Part shown: positions 53,927 to 63,304 of the stretch, piece after piece
Numbering within the stretch: position 1 is the stretch's first letter
Layout: the number at the start of each line of letters is the position of its first letter
NCBI RefSeq assembly: GCF_018613835.1
Contig: NZ_JAGGPM010000035.1
Coordinates: forward strand, 124,001-188,000
Direction of reading: 5' to 3'
DNA from: Arthrobacter sp. ISL-5
Lineage (GTDB): Bacteria; Actinomycetota; Actinomycetes; Actinomycetales; Micrococcaceae
DNA length: 64,000 bases
The notes under the pieces: generated by a model
The model's input: the letters and a program-made list of their open reading frames with translations, nothing else
Told to the model about the DNA's origin: nothing
Database searches by the model: none
Program-made: the position numbers and the translations under genes

Positions 53927-54148
53927 TCAGCCGAGCAGCGCCGCGATACCGATTCCGGCCGTGGCGGCACCCAAAACCATGGATACCGCCACGAGGACCA
54001 CGTGGACTGTGAGGAACTTCGTGGCCTTGCCGGCGGCGTCCCGCGCCCGTGGGTCCTTCATCACCCGGCGCAGGAACTGCGGCCACACGACGAGCGACCA
54101 GAAGCCGGAGATGATCAGGATCCAGGCCAGTACGGCGGGGACGTCCAC
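53927..54148 (-). CDS. SCO4848-family small membrane protein
   Basis: The 73-residue protein has two membrane helices (about 5-25 and 48-70) joined by a basic, hydrophilic loop RRVMKDPRARDAAGKATKF. It matches the small actinobacterial family named after SCO4848, without known function. GTG 54148 has TAAGG upstream and begins 4 bases after the DUF2505 stop, so the two are cotranscribed. Its stop lies inside the perfect palindrome 53913-53930 (CTGAGCGGCGCCGCTCAG), a likely terminator. Confidence 0.82.
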   Translation of the reverse strand: MDVPAVLAWILIISGFWSLVVWPQFLRRVMKDPRARDAAGKATKFLTVHVVLVAVSMVLGAATAGIGIAALLG

Positions 54149-54152
54149 GGCC

Positions 54153-54650
54153 TTAGTGGCTTTCGAGCCAGGCCTGGGCCTGCTGGGACTGGATGTTCAG
54201 CGCCTTGCCCACCATGGGCTCGGCTGCTTCGGCGATCTTTCCGCCCAGGAACGGGACGGAGGACGTGACGTTGCCCTCAAGCTCCACGCGGGTGCTGCCG
54301 CCGTCAGCCACGAGGCGCTGGACTGCCGTGACATCGAGGGGGGCTCCGGCGATCTTGAGGGAGATGTTGCTCTGGCGGGAGCCGTCGGCGGCCGGAGCGT
54401 CCCAGTTCTCCACCTGGGTCACCTTGAGCGTTTCGCCCACGAACTTGCGGGCGATTTCCGGCAGGCGGGTGGTGGGGAGGGTGCGTACGGAAGTGGTGCT
54501 GAAGGCTCCCGCAACGTCACCGGCCACGGTGAAGGACTCGAGGCTGCCGCCCACGAATTCGCTGGTGTGGCGCTGGAAGTCCTCGTTGGCGAAGACTTCA
54601 GCGACCTTGTCGGCGCCGTGGGGAAGGGTAGTGGATGCACTCAGTGCCAT
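54153..54650 (-). CDS. DUF2505 domain protein
   Basis: The 165-residue protein matches DUF2505, a START-like fold family of actinobacteria: ASTTLPHGADKVAEVFANE at the start, then SVRTLPTTRLPEIARKFVGE and VTSSVPFLGGKIAEAAEPMV. Such domains usually bind a hydrophobic ligand, but no ligand is known. ATG 54650 has GGAGGA upstream. It is the first gene of a two-gene unit with the SCO4848-like gene, and follows the SDR gene in the same direction by 47 bases. Confidence 0.88.
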   Translation of the reverse strand: MALSASTTLPHGADKVAEVFANEDFQRHTSEFVGGSLESFTVAGDVAGAFSTTSVRTLPTTRLPEIARKFVGETLKVTQVENWDAPAADGSRQSNISLKIAGAPLDVTAVQRLVADGGSTRVELEGNVTSSVPFLGGKIAEAAEPMVGKALNIQSQQAQAWLESH

Positions 54651-54697
54651 GGGTCCTCCGTTGTTGTGGGGTCAGAACGCTTTTTGCTCCCAACATC

Positions 54698-56236
54698 CTA
54701 CGGGGTTGCGTGCGTCTCATTTTCACCGGGCGGGTTGTCGCCGGACTTTTCCGCAGCTGCGACCTTCCGTGCCGCGGCGGTGATGTTGCGCGACATGGCC
54801 GGAAAGATGAGGCTGTGGAACGGCAGGACGGCCAGCCAGTAGAGCCGGCCGCTGAGTCCCTTGGGGAAGAATAAGGCCCGCTGGCGGTAGCGGCTGCCGG
54901 CTCCGTCAGGCTCCACGGACAGCTCAAGCCAGGCGCGTCCCGGAGCGCGCATCTCGGCCCGCAGCCGGAGCAGGCGGCCGCGCTCGATCCGCTCCACGCG
55001 CCACCAGTCCACCACTTCGCCGGAGACGAGGTGGTGGGGGTGGCGCCGGCCTCTGAGAAGCCCTGCGCCGCCGGAGAGCTTGTCCAGCCAGCCGCGGACG
55101 CTCCACGCCAGGGGCAGGGAATACCAGCCGTTCCTGCCGCCGATGCCCTCGATGATGGTCCACACATGCGCGGGGTCAACGTCGCCGTGGAAGGTCCGCT
55201 CATCCACGTAAACCTTGTGGCCGGCCCAGTCGGGGTCGCTCGGCAACGGATCGGCATCCACGCCGGCGTTGGCCCACGTGGTTTCGACCTGTGCGTCGCG
55301 TTCCTTGCCGAGGGCAAGGGCGACGGCCTTGCGGTAGCCGGTCAGGCCGCCGTCGGGCTGTTTGATGTAGTTGTCGATGTCATGTTCGGCGGAGACGGCG
55401 TCGTGCTGCAGCGACTGCACCAGCGGGACGGACATGGACAGCGGAATCGGGGTCACCAGCGCCACCCACAGGCCGGCAAGCCTGGGCGCCGGGATGGGCA
55501 GCGCCAGGACCAGGCGCCGCGGCAGGCCTGCCTCGGCGGCGTATTCCTTCATCATGCCGGCGTAGCTCAGGACGTCCCTGGAACCGATGTCGAAGGTCCG
55601 GTTGAGCCGTTCCTGCAGTGCGGCGGCGCCCACCAGGTAATGCAGCACATCGCGGACGGCGATGGCCTCGATCCGGTTCCGCACCCAGCTGGGGGCCGGC
55701 ATCAGGGGCAGGGTCTCGGAGAGGTGCCGGATCATCTCGAACGATGCCGAGCCGGAGCCGATCACCACGCCGGCCTGGAACACGATGGCGTCCACGGGGC
55801 CGGACAGGAAGACCTCACCCACGGCCTCGCGGGAGCGCATGTGCGTGGACAGTTCGCTGTTGTGGGGGTGCAGGCCGCCGAGGTAGACGATCCGCTGCAC
55901 GTCGGCCGCTGCCGCTGCCGCTGCCTTCGCCACGAGCTCCGCCATGGACTTCTCCCTGGCCTCGAAGCCGGACCCCGCCGCCATCGAGTGGACCAGGTAA
56001 TACAGGACCTCGACGCCCTTCAGGGCATCCTGGAGGGCAGCGGCGTCGTCGAGGCTGCTGCGCACGACTTCGATGTCATCGATCCACGGCACCCCGGCGA
56101 TTTTCTCGGGGGACCGGACCAGCACCTTCACGCGATGCCCGGCCTCAAGGAGCCGCGGAACCAGCCGGCCGCCGATATATCCGGTGGCGCCTGTGACCAG
56201 CACCGTCCTGCGGTCATTTCCGGGGTGGTCGCTCAC
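54698..56236 (-). CDS. NAD(P)-binding SDR-type protein with C-terminal DUF2867
   Basis: The 512-residue protein joins an atypical short-chain dehydrogenase-like half (residues 10-300; VLVTGATGYIGGRLVPRLLEAG at the N-terminus, then YYLVHSM and YLGGLHP) to a DUF2867 half (about 330-490; FHGDVDPAHVWTIIEGIGG and LSVEPDGAGSRYRQRALF). The usual SDR Tyr-x-x-x-Lys is not evident, so it may bind NAD(P) without classic chemistry. Two-domain proteins of this kind are common in actinobacteria and cyanobacteria with unknown substrates. ATG 56236 begins it. Confidence 0.86.
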   Translation of the reverse strand: MSDHPGNDRRTVLVTGATGYIGGRLVPRLLEAGHRVKVLVRSPEKIAGVPWIDDIEVVRSSLDDAAALQDALKGVEVLYYLVHSMAAGSGFEAREKSMAELVAKAAAAAAADVQRIVYLGGLHPHNSELSTHMRSREAVGEVFLSGPVDAIVFQAGVVIGSGSASFEMIRHLSETLPLMPAPSWVRNRIEAIAVRDVLHYLVGAAALQERLNRTFDIGSRDVLSYAGMMKEYAAEAGLPRRLVLALPIPAPRLAGLWVALVTPIPLSMSVPLVQSLQHDAVSAEHDIDNYIKQPDGGLTGYRKAVALALGKERDAQVETTWANAGVDADPLPSDPDWAGHKVYVDERTFHGDVDPAHVWTIIEGIGGRNGWYSLPLAWSVRGWLDKLSGGAGLLRGRRHPHHLVSGEVVDWWRVERIERGRLLRLRAEMRAPGRAWLELSVEPDGAGSRYRQRALFFPKGLSGRLYWLAVLPFHSLIFPAMSRNITAAARKVAAAEKSGDNPPGENETHATP

Positions 56237-56447
56237 GGGAGTCTCCTTAGGATGGCTGCGATGCCGGGCTGAACCTCATTTGCCAAGCAAGCTTAGCAAC
56301 GGGCCCGCGCGGGCGGCCGGTGGCCGCCACAGGCGGCCGGATGCCGCCCTTCGGCTGGCGGGGGTAGGCTGGGAGCACCCGGTATTCTCGCGAATTTCGG
56401 GTATTCGCGTTGCCTGCGTTCGAAGTGAAACCCCAGGAGATCCTTCC

Positions 56448-59400
56448 ATGAGCCCCACCGGCCCGTCCCTCACCGGCCTGCGCCGCGTCCTCGCCGCAGA
56501 CAAGACTTTCGCCCGCGTTCAGGCCGAGGCAGCCAGGAGCTTCGGCGTCCGCAGCGAGGACTACCAGATCAGCGCCCCCGCGGGCCTGCGCGCCGTGCTG
56601 CTGGCCGAGATGGCGGACGGGCTCGCACAGGCTCAGGGCGGGGATGCCGCCCCCGGCGTTGTCCTGGCCGTCACCGCCACGGGACGCGAGGCGGAGGACC
56701 TGACGGCGGCACTGCGGGCCTACCTGCCGACCGATTCCGTGGCCGAGTTCCCCAGCTGGGAAACGCTCCCGCACGAGCGGTTGTCACCGCGGTCGGACAC
56801 CGTGGGCCGCCGGCTTTCCGTGCTGCGCCGGCTGGCGCACCCGGAAAGCACGACGGCGGGACCCCTGCGCGTGGTGGTGGCTCCCGTTCGCGCCGTGGTC
56901 CAGCCGATTGTGGCCGGCCTGGGCGAACTGGTGCCCGTGACCCTGAAGGTCGGCCAGGAGGCCCCCTTCAGCAGCGTCGTAAAGAGCCTCGCCGATGCCG
57001 CCTACGCCCGGGTGGACATGGTGACCCGCCGCGGCGAGTTCGCCGTCCGCGGCGGCATGCTGGACGTCTTCCCGCCCACCGAGGACCACCCCATCCGGGT
57101 GGAGTTCTTCGGCGACGAGGTGGACCAGATGCGCTGGTTCGCCGTCGCCGACCAGCGCTCGCTGACCTCGCCCGGCCTGCACCACCCCACCGAACTGCAC
57201 GCCCCGCCGTGCCGCGAAATCCTCATCACACCGTCGGTGATGTCCCGGGCAGCCACGCTGAAATCGCAGCTCCCGGCCGCCGCGGACATGCTGGAAAAGA
57301 TCGCCGGCGGCATCGCCGTGGAGGGCATGGAATCCCTGGCCCCGGTGCTCGTGGACGCCATGGTTCCGTTCATGGAGCAGCTCCCCGCCGGGTCCATTTC
57401 GGTGGTGGTTGAACCGGAAAAGGTCCGGACCCGGGCGCACGACCTCGCGGCCACGAATGAGGAATTCCTGGAGGCGGCGTGGTCCACCGCGTCCGACGGC
57501 GGAACCGCTCCGCTGGATTTGACGTCACAGGCCTCCGCGGCCCTGCACTCCGCCAGTTTCCGCTCGCTGACCGAGACGCGTTCCGCGGCCTTGGGCCATG
57601 ACGTGTCCTGGTGGTCCATCACCTCGCTGGCCACCGATGAGGAACTCACCCCGGACATCAACGTGCTGAACCTCCATGCCCGTGAACCCCGGGGCTACCA
57701 GGGCGACGTAGCCGAAATGATGGACTTCATCGGTTCCCACGTACGGGACCAGTGGCGGATCGTGGTGGCCACGGAAGGGCCCGGGCCGGCGCAGCGCTTG
57801 GCTGAGCTGTTCCACGACGCGGACATCCCGTGCGCGCGGGTGGACTCCCTGGACCACGAACCCCAGGCGGGGATCATCGAGGTGACCACGGCCGCCGTCG
57901 GACGCGGTTTTGTCCTGGACGGGCTGAAAACCGGGCTGCTGACGGAAGCCGACCTGCTCGGACGTACCTCGGCGGGCTCCACGAAGGACATGCGCCGCAT
58001 GCCGTCCAAGCGGCGGAACGCCGTGGACCCGCTGCAGCTGCTGGCAGGGGACCATGTGGTCCACGAACAGCATGGCATCGGCCGTTTCGTCGAGCTGATC
58101 CAGCGCAAGGTGGCGGGCGGCGGTGACGGCGTCCGCGAGTATCTGGTGCTGGAGTATGCGCCCTCCAAGCGCGGAGCGCCGGGGGACAGGCTCTTCGTCC
58201 CCACCGACCAGCTGGACCAGGTGACGCGCTATGTTGGCGGCGACACTCCCGTGCTGAGCAAGATGGGCGGCTCTGACTGGGCCAGCACCAAGTCCAAGGC
58301 GCGCAAGGCGGTCAAGGAAATCGCCGGCGAGCTCATCCGGCTATATTCGGCCCGGATGGCGTCCCGCGGCCATGCCTTCGGCCCGGACACTCCCTGGCAG
58401 CGCGAGCTCGAGGAGGCCTTCCCCTATGTGGAGACGCCGGACCAGCTCACCACCATCAACGAGGTCAAAGCCGACATGGAGCGCGAGATCCCCATGGACC
58501 GCCTCGTGTCCGGCGACGTCGGCTACGGCAAAACCGAAATTGCGGTGCGCGCCGCGTTCAAGGCCGTGCAGGACGGCAAGCAGGTGGCCGTGCTGGTGCC
58601 CACCACCCTGCTGGCGCAGCAGCACTACGAGACGTTCACGGAGCGGTTCTCCGGTTTCCCGCTGAAGGTGAAGCCGCTGTCGCGGTTCCAGGCGTCGAAG
58701 GAGGCGAAGGAAACGGTGGAGGGCGTGAAGAACGGGACCGTGGACGTGGTGATCGGCACGCACCGGCTGCTCTCCAAGGACTTCGCCTTCAAGGACCTGG
58801 GCCTGGTGATCGTGGACGAAGAGCAGCGCTTCGGCGTGGAGCACAAGGAAGCGCTGAAGAAGATGCGCACCAACGTGGATGTCCTCGCCATGAGCGCCAC
58901 CCCGATTCCCCGGACCCTGGAGATGTCGCTGACAGGCATCCGGGAAACCTCCACGCTCGCCACGCCGCCGGAGGAACGGCATCCGGTGCTGACCTACGTG
59001 GGGCCCTACACGGACAAGCAGACCTCCGCCGCGGTCCGGCGCGAACTCATGCGCGAGGGCCAGGTGTTCTTCGTGCACAACCGCGTCTCCACGATTGAAC
59101 GGACCGCCGCCAAGATCCGCGAGCTGGTGCCTGAGGCCAGGGTTGAAGTGGCGCACGGGCAGATGTCGGAGAGCCGGCTGGAGCAGATCATCGTGGACTT
59201 CTGGGAGAAGCGCTTCGACGTGCTGGTCTGCACCACCATCATCGAAACCGGGCTGGATATTTCCAACGCCAACACGCTGATTGTGGACGGCGCGGACAAG
59301 TACGGGCTTTCGCAGCTCCACCAGCTGCGCGGCCGCGTGGGCCGCGGACGCGAGCGGGCCTACGCCTACTTCCTGTATCCCTCGGAGAAGCCCCTGGGCG

Positions 59401-60098
59401 AAGTGGCGCTCGAACGCCTCAAGGCCGTGGCCACGCACAACGAGCTCGGTGCCGGCATGCAGCTGGCCATGAAGGACCTCGAAATCCGTGGCGCCGGCAA
59501 TCTTCTGGGCGGTGAACAGTCCGGCCACATCCAGGGGGTGGGCTTCGATCTCTACATCCGGCTGGTGGGTGAGGCCGTGGCGGACTACCGCGGCGAAGCC
59601 GAGGAAAAAGCCGCCGAGATGAAGATCGAGCTTCCGGTCAACGCGCACCTGCCCCACGACTACGTTCCGGGCGAGCGCCTCCGGCTGGAGGCCTACCGCA
59701 AGCTGGCGTCGGCGCTCACGCACGAAGCGATCGACGAAGTGCTCGCCGAGCTCGTGGACCGCTACGGCGAGCCGCCCCTGCCCGCGCAGAACCTGGTGGC
59801 GGTGGCACGCTTCCGGGTGGGTGCCCGGGAAGCCGGACTGTCCGATGTGGCCCTCCAAGGCAACTTCATCAAGTTCTCGCCCGCGCAGCTCCCGGAGTCC
59901 AAGACCATGCGGCTGAACCGCATGTACCCGGGTGCACAGTCGAAGCCTGCCCTCGACGCGGTGCTCATCCCCAAGCCGAAGACGGCGAAGATCGGCGGAC
60001 GGGACCTCCAGGACGCCGAGATCCTGGAATGGGCCAACGGCGTGATCCGCAACATCTTCTCCGACGCGCCTGTATCTGTCTCACCGACGGGGAGTTAG
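56448..60098 (+). CDS. mfd: Transcription-repair coupling factor Mfd
   Basis: Mfd removes RNA polymerase stalled at DNA damage and recruits UvrA. The 1216-residue protein has the UvrB-like N-terminal part (FPSWETLPHERLSPRSDTVG). The CarD-like polymerase-interacting domain is near 520-600 (AGDHVVHEQHGIGRFVEL). The RecG-like translocase has Walker A SGDVGYGKTEIA, DEEQRFGVEHKE, SATPIPRTLEMSL and QLRGRVGRGRERAYAYF. A C-terminal TRCF domain follows. ATG 56448 has CAGGAGA upstream; TAGGCT at 56365-56370 predicts a leader of about 70 bases. Confidence 0.97.
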   Translation: MSPTGPSLTGLRRVLAADKTFARVQAEAARSFGVRSEDYQISAPAGLRAVLLAEMADGLAQAQGGDAAPGVVLAVTATGREAEDLTAALRAYLPTDSVAEFPSWETLPHERLSPRSDTVGRRLSVLRRLAHPESTTAGPLRVVVAPVRAVVQPIVAGLGELVPVTLKVGQEAPFSSVVKSLADAAYARVDMVTRRGEFAVRGGMLDVFPPTEDHPIRVEFFGDEVDQMRWFAVADQRSLTSPGLHHPTELHAPPCREILITPSVMSRAATLKSQLPAAADMLEKIAGGIAVEGMESLAPVLVDAMVPFMEQLPAGSISVVVEPEKVRTRAHDLAATNEEFLEAAWSTASDGGTAPLDLTSQASAALHSASFRSLTETRSAALGHDVSWWSITSLATDEELTPDINVLNLHAREPRGYQGDVAEMMDFIGSHVRDQWRIVVATEGPGPAQRLAELFHDADIPCARVDSLDHEPQAGIIEVTTAAVGRGFVLDGLKTGLLTEADLLGRTSAGSTKDMRRMPSKRRNAVDPLQLLAGDHVVHEQHGIGRFVELIQRKVAGGGDGVREYLVLEYAPSKRGAPGDRLFVPTDQLDQVTRYVGGDTPVLSKMGGSDWASTKSKARKAVKEIAGELIRLYSARMASRGHAFGPDTPWQRELEEAFPYVETPDQLTTINEVKADMEREIPMDRLVSGDVGYGKTEIAVRAAFKAVQDGKQVAVLVPTTLLAQQHYETFTERFSGFPLKVKPLSRFQASKEAKETVEGVKNGTVDVVIGTHRLLSKDFAFKDLGLVIVDEEQRFGVEHKEALKKMRTNVDVLAMSATPIPRTLEMSLTGIRETSTLATPPEERHPVLTYVGPYTDKQTSAAVRRELMREGQVFFVHNRVSTIERTAAKIRELVPEARVEVAHGQMSESRLEQIIVDFWEKRFDVLVCTTIIETGLDISNANTLIVDGADKYGLSQLHQLRGRVGRGRERAYAYFLYPSEKPLGEVALERLKAVATHNELGAGMQLAMKDLEIRGAGNLLGGEQSGHIQGVGFDLYIRLVGEAVADYRGEAEEKAAEMKIELPVNAHLPHDYVPGERLRLEAYRKLASALTHEAIDEVLAELVDRYGEPPLPAQNLVAVARFRVGAREAGLSDVALQGNFIKFSPAQLPESKTMRLNRMYPGAQSKPALDAVLIPKPKTAKIGGRDLQDAEILEWANGVIRNIFSDAPVSVSPTGS

Positions 60099-60102
60099 CC
60101 GC

Positions 60103-60927
60103 ATGATGGGAGGACATCACGCCGCGTCGGGAGCCGCGGCGTGGGTAGCTGTTGCGTCAACGGGTCCGTACACGCTGGGCTGGTACCCGCTGGACGCCAC
60201 CGGAATCCTGATCGGCGGCATGGCGACGGCGGGAACGGCGCTGGTGTGCGACTGGGACCACCGCCACAGCACCATCGCGAATTCGCTGCCGCCGCTGTCC
60301 AACGTCATTGCCGTGGGCATTGAAAACGCCAGCGGCGGGCACCGGCAGGGCACACACTCGGTGCTCGGGGCGGCCTTTTTCGTGCTGCTGGCGACGATGG
60401 CCGGGCAGATCCAGCTGCAGACCGACTGGGGGCTGCTGTCCGTGGGCGCCGGGCTGCTGTGCATGTTCATGATCAACATCGCCGCCAAGGCGCTGAAGCT
60501 GTTCCCGAAGTCGGGCTTCATCAGCAACTGGATCTTCGCCCTGGCCATGGCCGGCCTGGTGACTTGGTTCGCGCCTGACCAGTGGACCTGGCTGCCGGTG
60601 TCCATGCTGATCGGCGTCGTGGTCCACATTGTGGGTGACATGGTGACCACCGGGGGAGTGCCCCTTCTCTGGCCGCTGGTGATCAGGCCGCCCCGGTTCC
60701 TGCGCCGGCTGCCCGTGCTGAGGACGTTCTGGCGGCCCAACGGCGCGCTGTCCATTCCCATCCTGGGCCGGGCCGGCTCCAAACGGGAATGGCTCGTGCT
60801 GATCCCCGTGAGCGCCTACGCCATGGTGGGCATGTGCATGGCGGCCTGGTCGCTGGCCGGAGCCCATTTTCCTGCCGCGCTGGCGCTGGCCGCCCGGCTG
60901 GCCAACAGCCTGCTCGGCATGCCCTGA
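60103..60927 (+). CDS. YdjM-like membrane-bound metal-dependent hydrolase (DUF457)
   Basis: The 274-residue membrane protein matches the YdjM/DUF457 family: GHHAASGAAAWVA at the start, then CDWDHRHSTIANSLPP with conserved acidic and His residues, GGHRQGTHSVLGA, and VVHIVGDMVTTGGVPLLWP. About six hydrophobic segments are present. E. coli YdjM is LexA-controlled, but no SOS box was found here. It begins 4 bases after mfd and is probably cotranscribed with it. The enzymatic reaction is not established. Confidence 0.88.
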   Translation: MMGGHHAASGAAAWVAVASTGPYTLGWYPLDATGILIGGMATAGTALVCDWDHRHSTIANSLPPLSNVIAVGIENASGGHRQGTHSVLGAAFFVLLATMAGQIQLQTDWGLLSVGAGLLCMFMINIAAKALKLFPKSGFISNWIFALAMAGLVTWFAPDQWTWLPVSMLIGVVVHIVGDMVTTGGVPLLWPLVIRPPRFLRRLPVLRTFWRPNGALSIPILGRAGSKREWLVLIPVSAYAMVGMCMAAWSLAGAHFPAALALAARLANSLLGMP

Positions 60928-60959
60928 CGGGGGCGCCCTAACTGCCGTGCACGCTTAAA

Positions 60960-60996
60960 CAGCTGAAGCTCCGGACCGGGTCCGGAGCTTCAGCTG
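60960..60996. terminator. Bidirectional terminator hairpin
   Basis: CAGCTGAAGCTCCGGA (60960-60975) and TCCGGAGCTTCAGCTG (60981-60996) pair perfectly over 16 bases with a CCGGG loop. It lies between the convergent mfd-ydjM unit and the deoC unit and can serve both. Confidence 0.85.
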
Positions 60997-61047
60997 CTCT
61001 TACGCTTCTATTGTGACTGCGCTCTGGCTGTGAGTGCAGCCCGCGGC

Positions 61048-61275
61048 TTAGTTCTCGCCGGCTGAGTCGGAGCGGCCCAGGATGGTCTGCGGGATCCAGA
61101 ACGCGAGGGCGAACAGGCCCAGGCACACCGCCATCGGCCAAGGGTTGTCCAGCGTCAGGAAGGACAGCGAGTAGATGGCTCCCAGGAACAGTGCCATCAT
61201 CACTGCGAAGAGAGCAATGCTGGTGACCAGGCTGTTCTCGTTCTGGGGTGTCTGCGTGTCGGTCTTGCTGGACAT
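61048..61275 (-). CDS. Small two-helix membrane protein
   Basis: The 75-residue product has a 17-residue hydrophilic N-terminus, two membrane helices (about 19-46 and 48-67) and a short charged tail (GRSDSAGEN). ATG 61275 is fixed by the strong GAGGAGG site before it; the longer reading to 61404 overlaps deoC. It follows deoC by 49 bases in the same direction. No family was recognised. Confidence 0.75.
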   Translation of the reverse strand: MSSKTDTQTPQNENSLVTSIALFAVMMALFLGAIYSLSFLTLDNPWPMAVCLGLFALAFWIPQTILGRSDSAGEN

Positions 61276-61324
61276 TCGTTCCTCCTCGGCCCCGCGGGGC
61301 TCAAACTGTGGCGGCGCCGGCGGA

Positions 61325-62068
61325 TCAGTAGGCGGACGAACCCTGTTCGCCCTTGACGATCGCAATTCCGGAGCTGGCACCAATACGTGTTGCACCTGCA
61401 GCAATCATAGCCTGTGCGTCCGCCAGGGAACGCACCCCGCCGGAGGCCTTGACGCCCAGGTCCGGGCCCACGGTGCGCCGCATGAGGGCGATGTCCTCGG
61501 CGGTGGCGCCGCCGCCGTTGAAGCCCGTAGACGTCTTGACGAAGTCGGCACCGGCCTCCACGGCCGCCTCGCACGCGAGGACCTTCTGGTCGTCGTTCAG
61601 GAGGGCGGTCTCGATGATGACCTTCAGGATTGCTTCCCCGGCGTGGACGTCATCTGCCACAGCCTTGATGTCATCCACGAGCGTGCCTTTGTCGGAGGCG
61701 CGGGCGGCGGCGATGTTGATGACCATGTCCACTTCGTCCGCCCCGTCGAGCACGGCGCCGCGGGCTTCGAAGGCCTTGACGTCGCTGGGGGTGGCGCCCA
61801 GCGGGAAGCCGACCACCGAGCACGTCAGCACGCCCGAGCCCCTGAGGGCCTTCTTCACGGTCTTGACCCAGACGGGATTCACGCAGACCGATTTGAACTT
61901 GTATTCGACGGCCTCGGCACAGACCTTGAGGATTTCCGCCTCGCTCGCCTCCGGCTTAAGCAGCGTGTGGTCGATGAAGGAGGCGATATTGGACGCTTGG
62001 GCACCGGTAGCGGGGGTCCCTGTGGGGCTTGTCGCGGTGCCCGCTCCGGGGCTGGCTTCGTTGCTCAT
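61325..62068 (-). CDS. deoC: Deoxyribose-phosphate aldolase
   Basis: DeoC cleaves 2-deoxyribose 5-phosphate to glyceraldehyde 3-phosphate and acetaldehyde, for salvage of deoxynucleosides. The 247-residue protein has FIDHTLLKPEA, SVCVNPVWV, the catalytic Asp in DGADEVDMVI, a Lys in AILKVIIETALL and the Schiff-base Lys in ADFVKTSTGF, with KASGGVRS near the end. A 26-residue Ser/Thr/Ala-rich N-terminus is extra. ATG 62068 has AAAGGA seven bases upstream; the open frame further upstream has no similarity. Confidence 0.96.
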   Translation of the reverse strand: MSNEASPGAGTATSPTGTPATGAQASNIASFIDHTLLKPEASEAEILKVCAEAVEYKFKSVCVNPVWVKTVKKALRGSGVLTCSVVGFPLGATPSDVKAFEARGAVLDGADEVDMVINIAAARASDKGTLVDDIKAVADDVHAGEAILKVIIETALLNDDQKVLACEAAVEAGADFVKTSTGFNGGGATAEDIALMRRTVGPDLGVKASGGVRSLADAQAMIAAGATRIGASSGIAIVKGEQGSSAY

Positions 62069-62177
62069 GCTGGTCCTTTCCGTTGGCCTCGTGGGCCGCA
62101 GACGCCGCGGTGGTCGCGGTACTTGCGTGACCATCTTGCCACAGCGCCGGGGGACAGTGCCGGGCTTCCGCCGCGGG

Positions 62178-63065
62178 TTAGGCGGCAGCGGGCAGCCTCC
62201 CGGCGGGGACCGCCGCCATGAGCTGCGCAGCGCAGACTCCGGCCGCGGAACCGGAGGCCACCAGCAGCCCCAGCCGCACGCCGTCGAACGACGCCGCGTC
62301 ACCGATGGCCCAGATGCCCGGCACGGACGAACGGAAGTCCCGGCCGACGACGACACCGCCGGATTCGGCGGTCCTGACCCCCGCGCTGGCGGCCAGGCTG
62401 TCCCGCGGGACCCTGTCCTCGGCGAGGACCACGAGGTCGCCGTTCATCCGGCTGCCGTCCTCGAATACGACGCCGGCAGCCGGCAGCACGGAGCCGGCCA
62501 GGGTGGGCACCACCGCTGCGGGACGGGCGGTGGTGCGCACGGGGCGGACGCCCCGCGCGCGCAGCACGGCCTCGGCCTGGCCGGCGGCTGGGCCGGTGCC
62601 AACAAGGATTCCCAAGGGCCGACGTCCGAGGACCCGGGTGACCTCCTTGACGGCGTGGCCGATCTTCGCGGCGTCATCAATCGTGGAATAGCTCAGGCAG
62701 CGGCTGGAGCCGTCAACCGGTGCGTGGACGGGAGCGGAGCCGGTGGCGATGACCAGCTGGTCGTAGCTGAACTCCATGCCGTCGGCCGTGACCACCACGC
62801 GGGCGGCGGCGTCGACATGGCTGGCAGGCTGGCCGAAGCGCACGGAGACAAAGGGCAGCGCGGCGAGTTCGAGCAGTTCCTCCGAGGCGTCGTCCCGGCC
62901 GCTCAGGACGGTGACGGTTCCGGCAAACCGCGAGGCGGCGAGCTGGCTGACCAGGGCCTGGGCGGCGGGGCCCGCCCCGGCGATGAGGATTTTCGCTGTT
63001 GCCTCCGGTGCCGGTTCGGAGGTGCTTGCGGTGGCGACGACGGGAAACTGTGCCGGAGCGGACAT
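62178..63065 (-). CDS. NirB-like FAD/NAD(P)-binding oxidoreductase, single domain
   Basis: The 295-residue protein resembles only the N-terminal FAD domain of the nitrite reductase large subunit: ILIAGAGPAAQALVSQL (26-42), SYDQLVIATGSAPV, the NAD-binding GILVGTGPAAGQAEAVLRARG and the second FAD motif PGIWAIGDAASFDG. No Fe-S cysteines or sirohaem domain are present. It lies downstream of the HemD-winged-helix gene in the same direction, past a long hairpin, which suggests a link with nitrite assimilation. It could be a helper reductase or redox sensor. ATG 63065 has AAGGGG upstream. Confidence 0.8.
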   Translation of the reverse strand: MSAPAQFPVVATASTSEPAPEATAKILIAGAGPAAQALVSQLAASRFAGTVTVLSGRDDASEELLELAALPFVSVRFGQPASHVDAAARVVVTADGMEFSYDQLVIATGSAPVHAPVDGSSRCLSYSTIDDAAKIGHAVKEVTRVLGRRPLGILVGTGPAAGQAEAVLRARGVRPVRTTARPAAVVPTLAGSVLPAAGVVFEDGSRMNGDLVVLAEDRVPRDSLAASAGVRTAESGGVVVGRDFRSSVPGIWAIGDAASFDGVRLGLLVASGSAAGVCAAQLMAAVPAGRLPAAA

Positions 63066-63225
63066 GTGCGGGCCCCTTCAAAATGCTGCACCAGGCGGGC
63101 CGGATCTCGGGCCCTGTTGTGCTGATGGGACCACTGTAGGCGGGCGGCTTTTCGCTCTTGTTTCCCGTCTGTTGCGGAATTGTCCGTGCCTGTTCGCCAG
63201 TTTTTACCGGCCGGTAATACAAGCA

Positions 63226-63285
63226 AACGCGGGGTCCTTCCGCGCCCGTCCATCAGATGGACTGGGCGCGGAAAGACCCCGCGTT
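63226..63285 (-). terminator. 60-base hairpin after the HemD-like gene
   Basis: AACGCGGGGTC (63226-63236) pairs with GACCCCGCGTT (63275-63285). Inside it, TTCCGCGCCC pairs with GGGCGCGGAA and GTCCAT with ATGGAC. It lies 20 bases after the stop of the leftward HemD-like gene, and on that strand is followed by T-rich sequence. Confidence 0.75.
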
Positions 63286-63304
63286 CCGGTCAAAAACCGA
63301 TTCG

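Noticed and set aside
56247..56447. SOS (LexA) box before mfd and the YdjM-like gene
   Set aside because: No GAAC-N4-GTTC-type site was seen in this stretch.
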